Notes under the pieces: generated by a model
Told to the model about the DNA's origin: nothing
The model's input: only the letters and a program-made list of their open reading frames with translations
Databases searched by the model: none
Assembly (NCBI RefSeq): GCF_000421145.1
Contig: NZ_ATWH01000002.1
Coordinates: 124,001 to 188,000 of the forward strand
Direction of reading: 5' to 3'
DNA length: 64,000 nucleotides
Source of the DNA: Glaciibacter superstes DSM 21135
GTDB lineage: Bacteria > Actinomycetota > Actinomycetes > Actinomycetales > Microbacteriaceae
In this document: positions 23,930-33,096 of the stretch, in pieces
Position numbering within the stretch: the first letter of the stretch is position 1
How the letters are laid out: every line of letters starts with the position of its first letter
Made by a program: the position numbers and the translations under genes

Positions 23930-25429
23930 TCAGTTGACGGCTTCGAGCGCGTCGACCAGGCCTTCACCGAAGAACCCGTTGTCGTCTGCGCTGCCGGTGC
24001 ACTGTGCGACTCCAGCGGGGCAGGGAACATCGTTCGCCTGCTCGTAGAGCACGTCGGCCAGCGCCTGGCCTGAGTACTCAGGATGCGCCGACTTCAGCAG
24101 TGCGGCAACGCCGGCGGCGTGTGGCGAAGCCATTGAGGTTCCGGAGTAGATGGCGTAACCGCCACCGACGACGGTGGAGAGAATTGCAGAACCGGGGGCG
24201 GCAACGTCAATGACGTCGAGCCCATAGTTCGAGAAGCTCGACCGCACACCCGTCGACGTCGTGGAGGCGACAGTGACGACACCGTCGAGTTCGGCGGGGA
24301 GATCCGCGCAGCCTGTGCTGACGTCTCGCGTCACCGGGACCGTGTCATTCGGACTCCCCGTGTCGACGGTCTTGTTGGCGAGGTCGATGTTCGAGTTGCC
24401 GGCGGCCGCGACGTTCACGACACCTTCCGACTGCGAGTACTGCACGGCGCGGTCGACGGCGGTCTTCACGGCTGACTGGTCAGCATCGTTGTCGCACCAG
24501 AACTCCCACGGGTCGATGTAGTAGCTGTTGTTCGAGACATCCGCGCCCGTCTCAGCCGCATACATGAAGCCGCAGATCGCTGCCTCCGGGTAGATGAAAC
24601 CATCGTCGTTGACGACCTTCACGGCCGACATGCGAACGTTCGGCGCGACACCGACGATACCAACGCCGTTACGAGCCGCGGCGATCGTGCCGGCAACGTG
24701 CGTTCCGTGTGAACTGGTTGTTGGCTGCCACGCCTCGTAACTGCCGTCAGGCACGCCGCTCAGGCAGCTCGCCGAGACACTCGCATCGATATTGGCCGCC
24801 AGGTCGGGGTGATCGGCCTGGATTCCGGAGTCGATGACCGCGACAAGCACGTCGCGGTTGCCGTCGGTGACCTCGTGTGCCGCATCGGCGCCGATTGCCG
24901 TCATGTCCCACTGCTGACCCTCTGCCGGATCGGGAACAACGGTGGCCTCGGCCTCGACACCCATGTCTTTGGTCTTGGCCTCATTCGCGCTGCGGTTGCC
25001 GGATTCACCCGGCGCGAGAGGATCGCTCACGCCATATGTCAGGTCAGTGGGTGCGACCGGTGCGGTGCGGGTCGCACCGACGGACAGTACGGCCTTCTCG
25101 GAGGCGACCGTCTGGGCAAAGGCTGCATTGTCGGACTGTGCGATCACCACGCCGATCTCTGCGTACGACTCGATGACGGTGCCGCCGGCCGCCTGCACGG
25201 CGCGCTCCACCTTGAGCGTTTGGCCGCGATTGGCCTTGGTCACATTGACGGCGTAGTTCATCACCGGGCCGGGAACCACTTCGGTCACCGCTGTGCGGAC
25301 GGGCGCATCGGTCGCAGCGTTCGCAACGCTGGGAACGAGCACCGTGCCGAGCGCTGCGGTCAAGGCGATACCTGCTGCCAGGTTGCGCCGTCTCGCGCGT
25401 GTTGTCGTGCTGGTTGAGAGAGTGAACAT
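23930..25429 (-). CDS. Secreted S8-family subtilisin-like serine protease
   Basis: The 499-residue pre-pro-protease has a signal peptide (arginine-rich start, A-L-G-T-V-L-V-P-S-V-A-N-A-A near residue 40) and a propeptide to about residue 170. The catalytic triad is Asp200 (A-V-I-D-S-G), His241 (S-H-G-T-H-V-A-G) and Ser432 (G-T-S-M-A-S-P-H). Asn347 in A-A-A-G-N-S is the oxyanion residue. It is exported and degrades extracellular protein. A remnant of a second copy lies at 22273-22344. Confidence 0.93.
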   Translation of the reverse strand: MFTLSTSTTTRARRRNLAAGIALTAALGTVLVPSVANAATDAPVRTAVTEVVPGPVMNYAVNVTKANRGQTLKVERAVQAAGGTVIESYAEIGVVIAQSDNAAFAQTVASEKAVLSVGATRTAPVAPTDLTYGVSDPLAPGESGNRSANEAKTKDMGVEAEATVVPDPAEGQQWDMTAIGADAAHEVTDGNRDVLVAVIDSGIQADHPDLAANIDASVSASCLSGVPDGSYEAWQPTTSSHGTHVAGTIAAARNGVGIVGVAPNVRMSAVKVVNDDGFIYPEAAICGFMYAAETGADVSNNSYYIDPWEFWCDNDADQSAVKTAVDRAVQYSQSEGVVNVAAAGNSNIDLANKTVDTGSPNDTVPVTRDVSTGCADLPAELDGVVTVASTTSTGVRSSFSNYGLDVIDVAAPGSAILSTVVGGGYAIYSGTSMASPHAAGVAALLKSAHPEYSGQALADVLYEQANDVPCPAGVAQCTGSADDNGFFGEGLVDALEAVN

Positions 25430-25551
25430 CGTGCTCCGTATTCTCTGCGGCTTGGATTAAGCCGTCATCGGGCTTCACGCCCCAGCCGTCAGACGTTGTG
25501 GGGCCGACAGTGGCACGCAAAGTGGAGGCTCGGGTATGTGCGAACCGGATT

Positions 25552-25580
25552 CTCGATCGTCACTCCAGAGTGTGATCGAG
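25552..25580. promoter_or_regulatory. Inverted repeat upstream of the subtilase gene
   Basis: CTCGATC (25552-25558) and GATCGAG (25574-25580) flank 15 bp in the roughly 290-bp region between the subtilase start and the MFS stop. It may be an operator or mRNA leader hairpin for the protease gene. No other coding signal is seen in this gap. Confidence 0.3.
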
Positions 25581-25721
25581 GGACAGGTTGCACTGGGCCT
25601 TCCTTACGAAGGCTAAGCACACCTGGCCTGTGCAGCCAGTCGGCAGTTTGGGGGACAAACTAGACAGTTCACTCTCGTTTTGCTGCTCGATCACTTCGGC
25701 GCAGCGCCGTGAGCTCGGGTG

Positions 25722-26846
25722 TCAGCGGGCCGAGCGGGCACCGACCGGGGTGAGAGTCAGTACCATGACCAGAGCGAGCGCGGCAAATGCCCACGGGTAA
25801 CCCGTGACCACGGCGAGGTAGCCGAATGCAACGGAGCCGATTCCCATGCCTGAGTCGAACGCGACATTCCAGAGCACACTCACCCGGTCGTAGTCGCTCT
25901 CCCTGGTGTTCTCCAGCATCAGGGTGAGGGAGAGGTTCTGCACCGCACCGAGGCCGATCCCGAAGAGTGTCATGCCGGCCACGACGGCGATGGGGCTGTC
26001 ATTGAAATACAGGACGCCGATGCCGACTGCGGCGAGGAGCATCGATGGCGCCAGGAATCGCCTCGACCCGAAGCGATCGCTCAACATCCCTGTCACCCAG
26101 CGCGCCAGCGTCGTCGCACAGCTCTGTACGAGCAGCGCGATGGCGGCGATCCCCAACAGGGCTTCCGTGGCCAACGGAAGGAAGGTGACGGCGACACCGA
26201 GCGCCAGTGTTGTCGCGGTGAAGACCACGGTCGGCCGCACAATGGCGCGGGTACGGAGCAGTGCGAACGGGTTCTGACCGTGTTCGGGCGCAGAGGGGTG
26301 AGCATGCAGGAACGGCACGGCCACCAATGACACCAAACCGACGATCGCTGAGATCACGAAGGTGGTGTTGAAGTCGAAGTGCTGCACCACCCACAGACCG
26401 AGGGGGAGTCCGATGATGGCTGGTGCGGTGGAGGCGACGCCGTAGATTCCGAGGACCTCGCCCTGCCGCCCGCGCGAACCGATCGCCGCGGCGATGGCGG
26501 TTCCGGCGACGACCGTGATCGCCAGGCCGGCCCCACGTAACAGACTCACCAGGAGGATGACGGGCAGCGCACTCGACACCGTCAGCAGAAGGGCGGGCAG
26601 GGACAGCAACAGGATGCCGGCTGCGATCACCTTGCGTTGGCCGAAACGCACCAGGAGCTGTGCCGTGAACAATTCGGTGACGACAGTCGCCAGCATCATG
26701 GCGCCTGTGACCAGACCGGCACCGACTGCTCCAGAGCCCGTTTCGCTCGCGTAGAGCGGCACCACGGAAAGCAGCAGGTAGAAGCTGCAGAGCGCCGTGA
26801 TCGCGAAGGCCAGGAGCCACATCAGCGGTGGCGTCATGATCTTCAT
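25722..26846 (-). CDS. MFS transporter
   Basis: The 374-residue protein has 12 predicted helices. The loop L-V-R-F-G-Q-R-K follows helix 2, and M-L-S-D-R-F-G-S-R-R occupies the equivalent second-half position, the duplicated A-like motif of MFS proteins. It is short, with a minimal central loop, as in the YfcJ/arabinose-efflux-like group. The ATG at 26846 or one three codons later fits. It stands alone and the substrate is unknown. Confidence 0.88.
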   Translation of the reverse strand: MKIMTPPLMWLLAFAITALCSFYLLLSVVPLYASETGSGAVGAGLVTGAMMLATVVTELFTAQLLVRFGQRKVIAAGILLLSLPALLLTVSSALPVILLVSLLRGAGLAITVVAGTAIAAAIGSRGRQGEVLGIYGVASTAPAIIGLPLGLWVVQHFDFNTTFVISAIVGLVSLVAVPFLHAHPSAPEHGQNPFALLRTRAIVRPTVVFTATTLALGVAVTFLPLATEALLGIAAIALLVQSCATTLARWVTGMLSDRFGSRRFLAPSMLLAAVGIGVLYFNDSPIAVVAGMTLFGIGLGAVQNLSLTLMLENTRESDYDRVSVLWNVAFDSGMGIGSVAFGYLAVVTGYPWAFAALALVMVLTLTPVGARSAR

Positions 26847-26918
26847 CAGAACAGGCTAACTGTGCCGGATGCCGGTGGACGACGCTTTTGCGCTGGTCCG
26901 GCGCGGCGGGCACCGCAC

Positions 26919-28727
26919 CTAGTCGTGGCGAGGCTTGCGCGGCGCTCGGTCCGGTCGGTCATCGCGCCGTGGTGCGCCGCTGCGATCCGGGCGAAGCTCG
27001 ATGAGTTTGCCGCTGATGCGGGTGCCGGCCAGTTTGGAAAGCACGTCCCGCGGCAGGTCAGCGGGCAGGTCCACGACGGAGAACTCGGGGAAGATCTTGA
27101 TCGCACCGAAGTCCTCCCGGCTCAGGCCGCCCTCGTTGGCGATTGCCCCGACGATCTGCCTCGGCTCCACCTTCTGCCGCTTGCCGACCTCGATCCGGTA
27201 CGAAGCGAGCGAACTGTCTCCGGTTCGCGGCCGACGCTCGGGACGATCGCCACGAGTCGGGCGATCACCACGGCCAGATCGCTCGTCGCGGCCACCCCGG
27301 TCTGGTCGTGCTGCTCGCTCGACGCGGTCACGCTCGACGCGCTGGCGACGCTGCGCGCGTTCGTCTTCTGCCGAGAGCAACAGCGGCGTCTCGCCCTGCG
27401 CCACGACGGCGAGGGCGGCGGCCACATCGGTCTCCGGCACGTCGTGGTGCTCGACGAAGTGACGGATGATGTCGCGAAACTTCTCGATTCGGTCTGTCTG
27501 CCCCAGCGCCTCGCTGATGGCATCGTCGAATCGGGCCAGGCGGGTGACGTTCACGTCCTCGACGCTCGGCAGCTGCATCTGGGTCAGCGGCTGTCGGGTC
27601 GCCTTCTCGATTGCGTTCAGCAGCCGGCTTTCACGCGGTGTGACAAAGCTGATGGCTGCGCCACTGCGGCCCGCGCGACCGGTGCGGCCGATACGGTGCA
27701 CGTAGGACTCGGTGTCGATGGGGATGTCGTAGTTGACGACGTGGCTGATTCGCTCCACGTCGAGGCCGCGTGCGGCGACATCCGTTGCCACCAAAATATC
27801 GAGCTTGCCCGACTTCAACTGGTCGACCGTGCGCTCGCGCTGCGCCTGCACCACGTCGCCATTGATGGCCGCCGCCGCATAACCGCGAGCACGCAGCTTC
27901 TCGGCGAGGGTTTCCGTCTCATTCTTGGTGCGGGTGAACACGATCATGCCCTCGAAGTTCTCGACCTCGAGGATGCGGGTGAGGGCGTCGACTTTCTGCG
28001 CGTACGACACCATCAGGTAACGCTGCGTGGTGTTCGCGGAGGTTGTGGTCTTGTTCTTGACCGTGATTTCTTCTGGATCGTTCAGGTACTTCTTGGAGAT
28101 GCGCCGGATCTGTGGCGGCATCGTCGCCGAGAACAGGGCGACCTGCTTGTCGTCAGGGGTGTCGGCGAGGATGGTCTCGACGTCTTCGGCGAAGCCCATC
28201 TTGAGCATCTCGTCGGCCTCGTCGAGCACCAGATACTTGAGCTGTGACAGGTCGAGGGTGCGCTTCTCGAGGTGATCCATGATGCGGCCAGGCGTTCCCA
28301 CCACGATGTGCACACCGCGGCGCAGGGCGGAAAGCTGGGTGCCATAACCTTGCCCGCCGTACACGGGTAACACGTGCACACCACGCAGGTGCGCGGCGTA
28401 CTTCTCGAACGCCTCACAGACCTGGAGAGCGAGCTCACGCGTAGGGGCGAGGACCAGCGCCTGGGGGGTCTTCTGTGACAGGTCGAGGCGAGACAGGATC
28501 GGCAATGCGAATGCGGCCGTCTTTCCGGTGCCCGTTTGGGCGAGGCCCACCACGTCGCGGCCGGCGAGGAGCGGAGGGATCGTGGCGGCCTGGATGGCGG
28601 AAGGTGTCTCGTAGCCGACGTCTTTCAGCGCTTTGAGCATTGCGTCGTTCAGGCCGAGTTCGGCGAAAGTTATCGATTCAGCGGCAGTGTCTGCCTCGGG
28701 CGGTGCTGAGGTGTCTGGAGGCGTCAT
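26919..28727 (-). CDS. deaD: DEAD-box ATP-dependent RNA helicase with DbpA-type C-terminus
   Basis: The 602-residue protein has the full helicase core: Q-motif near residue 45, Walker A A-Q-T-G-T-G-K-T at 63-70, D-E-A-D at 169-172, S-A-T at 200-202, and H-R-I-G-R-T-G-R-A-G in domain 2. An Arg/Asp-rich linker follows near residues 460-510, then a DbpA-like RNA-binding domain and a basic tail. It resembles DeaD/CsdA proteins that unwind RNA during ribosome assembly and cold growth. Transcribed alone. Confidence 0.93.
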   Translation of the reverse strand: MTPPDTSAPPEADTAAESITFAELGLNDAMLKALKDVGYETPSAIQAATIPPLLAGRDVVGLAQTGTGKTAAFALPILSRLDLSQKTPQALVLAPTRELALQVCEAFEKYAAHLRGVHVLPVYGGQGYGTQLSALRRGVHIVVGTPGRIMDHLEKRTLDLSQLKYLVLDEADEMLKMGFAEDVETILADTPDDKQVALFSATMPPQIRRISKKYLNDPEEITVKNKTTTSANTTQRYLMVSYAQKVDALTRILEVENFEGMIVFTRTKNETETLAEKLRARGYAAAAINGDVVQAQRERTVDQLKSGKLDILVATDVAARGLDVERISHVVNYDIPIDTESYVHRIGRTGRAGRSGAAISFVTPRESRLLNAIEKATRQPLTQMQLPSVEDVNVTRLARFDDAISEALGQTDRIEKFRDIIRHFVEHHDVPETDVAAALAVVAQGETPLLLSAEDERAQRRQRVERDRVERAARPDRGGRDERSGRGDRPTRGDRPERRPRTGDSSLASYRIEVGKRQKVEPRQIVGAIANEGGLSREDFGAIKIFPEFSVVDLPADLPRDVLSKLAGTRISGKLIELRPDRSGAPRRDDRPDRAPRKPRHD

Positions 28728-28781
28728 ATTCCAACGGTAGTCCTTCGACGTGTTGCCTGGCTGCGGTCTAGGGTCAGAGCC

Positions 28782-29126
28782 ATGACACCGGATGCCCTCG
28801 TCGAATTCTGCCTGAGCCTGCCACAGGCAACCGAGTCCTTTCCGTTCGGGGAGGAGACCAGCGTTTTCAAGACCAGTGGCAACGGCAAAATCTTTGCGCT
28901 CTCCGCGCTGGGCAGTCGATCATTTTCGGTTTCGCTGAAGTGCGACCCGGAGGAGGGCCGCGCCCTGCGGGAAGAATTTCCGCAGCACATCACGCCCGGT
29001 TACCACCTCAACAAGAAGCACTGGATCACCATCGTCCTCGACGGATTCGTCGAGGAGGAACTGGTCGAACAACTGTTGCGAGACAGCCACGCACTGGTGC
29101 GCCCGCGGGTGCCGCGGGGGAGTTAG
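28782..29126 (+). CDS. MmcQ/YjbR family DNA-binding protein
   Basis: The 114-residue protein matches the MmcQ/YjbR (DUF419) family: L-P-Q-A-T-E-S-F-P-F-G near the start, K-I-F-A-L, L-K-C-D-P, and P-G-Y-H-L-N-K-K-H-W-I-T-I. Members adopt a double-wing fold and are thought to bind DNA, though roles are mostly unknown. It is divergent from the helicase gene with 54 bp between starts. Confidence 0.88.
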   Translation: MTPDALVEFCLSLPQATESFPFGEETSVFKTSGNGKIFALSALGSRSFSVSLKCDPEEGRALREEFPQHITPGYHLNKKHWITIVLDGFVEEELVEQLLRDSHALVRPRVPRGS

Positions 29127-29189
29127 CTGTGAGATCTGTTGTGGCAGCAGGCCTGTTGCGACAGTGCCTGGTCTGGGAAGCTGGTCGCT

Positions 29190-29786
29190 ATGAGAGACGA
29201 AAATCAGAAGGCGTTCCTACACCGGTACCTGCAGAGCGCCGGTGACGCACTGCTTTGGAAGCTCGACGGACTCTCGGAGTACGAGATCCGTCGCCCGATG
29301 GTTCCAACTGGCACCAATCTGCTTGGTTTGATCAAGCACGTCGCCACCACCCAGGCCGACTATTTCGGAAAGTGCTTCGACCGGCCATTCGCAGAGCCGA
29401 TGCCCTGGATCGACGAGGACGCCGCGCCGAACGCCGACATGTGGGCGACCGGCGATGAGTTGCGCGAGTGGGTCATCGACTTCTATCGCCGGGTGCGGGA
29501 GCACTCCGATGCCACGATCGAGGCGCTGGAACTCGACGCACCCGGACACGTGCCGTGGTGGCCGGGGGAGCGAGGTGAGGTGACACTCCAGCAGATCCTG
29601 GTGCACATGATCGCCGAGACGAACCGTCACGCAGGGCACGCCGACATCGTGCGGGAATTGATCGACGGAGCCGCTGGGCTGCGTGTTGACAACGACAACC
29701 TGCCGCGGGTTGACGCGGCCTGGTGGGAGGCGTACCGCCAGCGGCTCGAGGACGTTGCGAGGTTCGCCGCAAGCCGCGACGCGTGA
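29190..29786 (+). CDS. DinB-family (DUF664) protein
   Basis: The 198-residue helical-bundle protein has DinB-like features: a His in L-G-L-I-K-H-V-A-T-T-Q near residue 50, and H-M-I-A-E-T-N-R-H-A-G-H near residue 145, which supply the three metal-binding histidines of the fold. DinB-like enzymes include thiol-dependent transferases using mycothiol or bacillithiol. The start is the ATG at 29190 with GGGAAG about 9 bp upstream. The following gene is coupled to it. Confidence 0.85.
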   Translation: MRDENQKAFLHRYLQSAGDALLWKLDGLSEYEIRRPMVPTGTNLLGLIKHVATTQADYFGKCFDRPFAEPMPWIDEDAAPNADMWATGDELREWVIDFYRRVREHSDATIEALELDAPGHVPWWPGERGEVTLQQILVHMIAETNRHAGHADIVRELIDGAAGLRVDNDNLPRVDAAWWEAYRQRLEDVARFAASRDA

Positions 29787-29791
29787 GCGCC

Positions 29792-30367
29792 ATGGTTGAT
29801 GTACTCCTGTTTCATCACGCACTCGGACTCACGCCAGGCATCGAGGCGTTCGCCGAGAAGCTTCGCGCGGCGGGCCATACCGTTACAGTTCCCGATCTCT
29901 TTGAGGGGCACATCTTCGACGATCTCGATTCCGGTCTCGGGTACGCCGGGCAAACGGGGTTCGGCGAAATCGCTGAGCGCGGTGTGCGAGAAGCGGATGA
30001 TCTGCCGGAGAATCTCGTCTACATCGGGTACTCGCTCGGAGTGATGCCCGCCCAGCAGTTGGCGCAGACCCGCCCGGGCGCACGTGGCGCCGTCTTCATC
30101 AGTAGCTTCGTCCCCGTGAGTGAGTTCGGTGACGGATGGCCGGCCGGCGTCCCGGTACAGGTGCACGGTATGGATGCCGACTCGATCTTTGTGGACGAGG
30201 GAGATCTCGAAGCGGCGAACGATCTCGTAGCGAACTCGGCTGATGCGGAGCTGTTCCTGTACCAGGGTGATGCCCACTTCTTCGCTGATTCAAGCGTGCC
30301 GACGTATGACGAAACCGCCACGAGTTTGCTCACCGAACGGATACTCGCCTTTCTCGCTCGGGTCTGA
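29792..30367 (+). CDS. Dienelactone hydrolase family protein
   Basis: The 191-residue alpha/beta hydrolase opens V-D-V-L-L-F-H-H-A-L-G-L-T-P-G, and the nucleophile region reads G-Y-S-L-G-V, with Ser where dienelactone hydrolase itself has Cys. D-A-H-F-F near residue 165 contains the catalytic His. GTG at 29783, overlapping the previous stop by 4 bp, is an alternative start. The gene lies between a DinB-like gene and a YcaQ-type fragment, and its TGA overlaps the latter's ATG by one base. Confidence 0.82.
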   Translation: MVDVLLFHHALGLTPGIEAFAEKLRAAGHTVTVPDLFEGHIFDDLDSGLGYAGQTGFGEIAERGVREADDLPENLVYIGYSLGVMPAQQLAQTRPGARGAVFISSFVPVSEFGDGWPAGVPVQVHGMDADSIFVDEGDLEAANDLVANSADAELFLYQGDAHFFADSSVPTYDETATSLLTERILAFLARV

Positions 30368-30780
30368 TGGTCACCCAGGCGCTCGGTGATTCGTTCACTG
30401 GCCGCACGGCGCTGCTGTCTCCGTTCGATCGTCTTGTACACGATCGTCTGCGCACCATGCAGCTGTTCGGTTTCGAGTACACGCTCGAGATGTACAAGCC
30501 AGCCGCAGCCAGACGCTGGGGGTACTTCGCGCTGCCGGTACTGCACAACGACAGTCTGGTCGGCAAGGTCGACGCGAGGGTGAACCGCAAGAGCGGAACG
30601 CTCGAGGTGAACGCCGTACACGAAGACATTCCGTTCACGCCTGCGATGACGGATGCCGTGCTGCGTGAGCTGGACCGGCTGGCTTCCTGGCTTGGTGTGG
30701 CCGTCGTCGCAATCAACCCCCGAAAGCATCACTCGAATACAGATACGAGACTCACGCGTGAAAGCGTGCACAAACACTAG
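30367..30780 (+). pseudogene. C-terminal piece of a YcaQ/AlkZ-like winged-helix glycosylase
   Basis: The 137 codons match only the last third of HTH_42 (YcaQ/AlkZ-like) proteins: L-L-S-P-F-D-R-L-V-H-D-R, F-E-Y-T-L-E-M-Y, R-R-W-G-Y-F-A-L-P-V-L and V-N-A-V-H-E-D. Complete members have about 380-400 residues and use upstream winged-helix repeats and a Q-x-Q motif to unhook DNA crosslinks, all missing here. The frame begins with ATG overlapping the preceding stop by one base, so it may still be translated as a truncated protein. Confidence 0.65.
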
Positions 30781-30812
30781 TATTAACGTTCGTATTGTGG
30801 GAGACTTGACCC

Positions 30813-32222
30813 ATGCCACAAGCCCCCACCGCAAAGCTCCTCACCGACACGGAAACGTTCGCCGCGGTGTGGAAGGGTGCTTGTGGGTTCCCGTCGGCGA
30901 CCGATGGGGCGGATGTTGATGCGCAGGTCGCAGGGATGAGTGACGCGGGGGTGGTGCGGGCGATCGAAGCGGGGTTCGCGGTGATCCGCGACGAGTACGC
31001 GTTCCTGGCCCGCCTGGCCGCATCCGTCGAGCACCGCTCCCGTTCCACCCTGGGCGCTGATTCGTTGGCGAAGCGGTCGGGAAGCCGCAACGCGACCCAG
31101 CTGCTCGCAGACCGGGGCCGGATCACGATGGCCGAAGCGTCCCGGCTGATCCGGGTCGGCACCGCCACCACCGCACCGGTATCACTGCTCGGAGAACGCC
31201 TCCCCGTCCCATACCCGGCCGTCGCAGCCGCGCTGAAAGCAGGGGTACTCCCGGTGGACTCGGCGGCGGTGATCGTGTCGAACCTTGACGAAGCGAAACT
31301 CAACGCCGACCCCGAGGACCTCGCCACAGCGGAGTCCTTCCTGGTCGACTTCGCCGGGGAGCACGCCCCCGACCTGGTGCGGAAGCTCGCCATCCACACC
31401 CGCGACCGCCTCGACACCGACGGAATACTACCCCGCGAGGAAGGGCTGGTGGCCAAGCGGGGCCTGTCGCGTATCAACCGGCGAGACGGGATGGTGCGGT
31501 ACGTTCTCGACGCCGACCCGGTCACCGCAGGGTTCATGGATGCTTGGGTGAATGGGCACGTGGGTGCCGACCTGCGCAAGCCCCGCTTCGAGGCCAGCCG
31601 TGGCGCCGACGGGTGCGACGACCAGCACGAGGAACTCGACACTCGCACGTTCAACCAGAAGGCCGCCGATGCCGTGGTCGATCTGCTCCGGTTCGGACTC
31701 TCCACTCCGGAGAGTATGGGGCCAGCAGTGACCACAACGGTGGTGATCCGGATGGACCTCGACGCCCTCCTCACCGGGCTCGGCGAGGCACAGATCGACG
31801 GTGTTGAGCAGCCCATCTCGGCTGGCACCGCACGGCGCATGGCCGCCGAAGCGGAACTGATCCCCGCGGTGTTAGGTGGTGACTCCCAGGTTCTCGACCT
31901 CGGTGTCTCGAGGCGATTGTTCTCGAGGGGTCAGAAGCTCGCCCTCGCCGAACGCGACGGCGGCTGCGCCCACCCCGACTGTGACCGGGCACCCGTTTAC
32001 ACGGAAGGGCACCATTTGGAGTGGTGGAACGCCCACGGCGGCCGCACCGACCTCGCGAACGGGATACTTCTCTGCAGTCCCCATCACCACATGATCCACA
32101 ACCAGGGCTGGTCGATTAAAGTCATCGACAACGTGCCCTGGTTCATCCCACCACCATCGATCGACATCCACCAGAAACCCCGCCGCGGCGGCAAAATCAG
32201 ACCACCCAAGTCAGCCGCCTAA
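30813..32222 (+). CDS. DUF222 and HNH endonuclease domain protein
   Basis: The 469-residue protein has the DUF222 domain (about residues 40-330) and a C-terminal HNH nuclease domain with C-A-H-P-D-C, E-G-H-H-L-E-W-W, N-G-I-L-L-C and H-H-H-M-I-H. The His and Cys residues bind metal. Such genes are strikingly numerous in Microbacteriaceae and other actinobacteria and resemble 13E12-type repeat proteins. Their role is unresolved: mobile nuclease or defence. An AT-rich promoter-like stretch (ATTAACG, GTATTGTGG) lies just upstream. No flanking repeats are seen. Confidence 0.9.
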   Translation: MPQAPTAKLLTDTETFAAVWKGACGFPSATDGADVDAQVAGMSDAGVVRAIEAGFAVIRDEYAFLARLAASVEHRSRSTLGADSLAKRSGSRNATQLLADRGRITMAEASRLIRVGTATTAPVSLLGERLPVPYPAVAAALKAGVLPVDSAAVIVSNLDEAKLNADPEDLATAESFLVDFAGEHAPDLVRKLAIHTRDRLDTDGILPREEGLVAKRGLSRINRRDGMVRYVLDADPVTAGFMDAWVNGHVGADLRKPRFEASRGADGCDDQHEELDTRTFNQKAADAVVDLLRFGLSTPESMGPAVTTTVVIRMDLDALLTGLGEAQIDGVEQPISAGTARRMAAEAELIPAVLGGDSQVLDLGVSRRLFSRGQKLALAERDGGCAHPDCDRAPVYTEGHHLEWWNAHGGRTDLANGILLCSPHHHMIHNQGWSIKVIDNVPWFIPPPSIDIHQKPRRGGKIRPPKSAA

Positions 32223-32228
32223 GAGAAC

Positions 32229-32243
32229 TCCGCCCACGGCGGA
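32229..32243 (+). terminator. Short hairpin after the DUF222/HNH gene
   Basis: TCCGCC and GGCGGA (32229-32234 and 32238-32243) form a 6-bp stem with a 3-nt loop, 6 bp after the stop codon. No T-run follows. Confidence 0.4.
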
Positions 32244-32330
32244 TTCCAACCGCATCGGCTCCACTACTGTGGGGTGCGACAATCGCACGCTCGCCCGCGC
32301 AGAGCGGCGCGCCGACAAGGGGGAACATCG

Positions 32331-33008
32331 ATGCATGAACTGACTCTCAATGAGGAGTCCAAGCGGAAGGTGACCCGGGCGAACGCGCTCGCCTCTTACG
32401 GGTTTGTTGCGATACTCGCCATCCTCGGCGCACTCCAGCTCATCCCTGGACTGCTCCATGTCATCTCTGGCAATATCAGTGCCGGCCTCAACTACTTCGG
32501 TCTCGCTATCCTTTGCTTCGTCGGCGTTGCTGGCCTCCTCGTGCTCGCATCCTTTCTGGTGAAACGCCTGACCAACCGGTCGCGAGTGGTGTTCGGCGAC
32601 GGCAGCTACACCGTTTACGGCCTGTTCTCGACCAAGCGCTTTACCGTCGACGACATCGAGCGGGTCGTCCCGGTGAGGAACATGAAGCTCGGCCCGATGA
32701 GCTCCCCCTCGCACCTCCTCTTGGTGGTGGGGCACACGCGACGACTGGCGCTGCTCGCCGGAGAGATGTGGACCACCGATCAGCTGGAGACCCTCGTGCA
32801 CGACATGACCGCACGCGGCGTACAGGTGTCGACGGTCGCCAATCCGATCACGCCGCCCCAGCTTCGCGGCGTCGATCCGCGCCTGCTGCACTGGCACCAA
32901 GCGCATCCTGTTGCCGCAGCTCTCATCGCCGGCGGGATCGTGCTCGTACTCGTGATCGTCGCGCTGATCGTCATTTTCACCATTGCAATGGCGGCCATCC
33001 TGGGTTGA
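32331..33008 (+). CDS. Uncharacterised three-helix membrane protein
   Basis: The 225-residue protein has two adjacent hydrophobic helices (about residues 20-50 and 58-80), then a roughly 110-residue cytosolic PH-like region (R-V-V-F-G-D-G-S-Y-T-V-Y, S-P-S-H-L-L-L-V-V-G) and a C-terminal helix (residues 190-222). AAGGGGG precedes the ATG at 32331. The arrangement recalls bacterial PH-domain membrane proteins, but I do not recognise a specific family. It is flanked by unrelated genes. Confidence 0.75.
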   Translation: MHELTLNEESKRKVTRANALASYGFVAILAILGALQLIPGLLHVISGNISAGLNYFGLAILCFVGVAGLLVLASFLVKRLTNRSRVVFGDGSYTVYGLFSTKRFTVDDIERVVPVRNMKLGPMSSPSHLLLVVGHTRRLALLAGEMWTTDQLETLVHDMTARGVQVSTVANPITPPQLRGVDPRLLHWHQAHPVAAALIAGGIVLVLVIVALIVIFTIAMAAILG

Positions 33009-33042
33009 GCGCATCCCGCAGACGGCATGGCGATAACGCAGC

Positions 33043-33060
33043 GTGCCGATAGCCCGGCAC
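33043..33060. terminator. Hairpin between convergent genes
   Basis: GTGCCG (33043-33048) and CGGCAC (33055-33060) pair around ATAGCC, between the membrane-protein stop and the aldo/keto reductase stop. Stem length and place suit a weak bidirectional terminator. Confidence 0.4.
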
Positions 33061-33096
33061 CACAGCAGTAAGGAATGCCCGCGGACGGTCGCTCCG

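Noticed and set aside
26637-28247. 536-codon plus-strand open frame opposite the DEAD-box helicase
   Set aside because: It runs antisense across the helicase and part of an MFS gene and encodes no recognisable motif.
30813-32222. DUF222/HNH gene as a recently inserted mobile element
   Set aside because: No flanking repeats, target duplication or composition break are visible, and such genes are ordinary in this family of bacteria.
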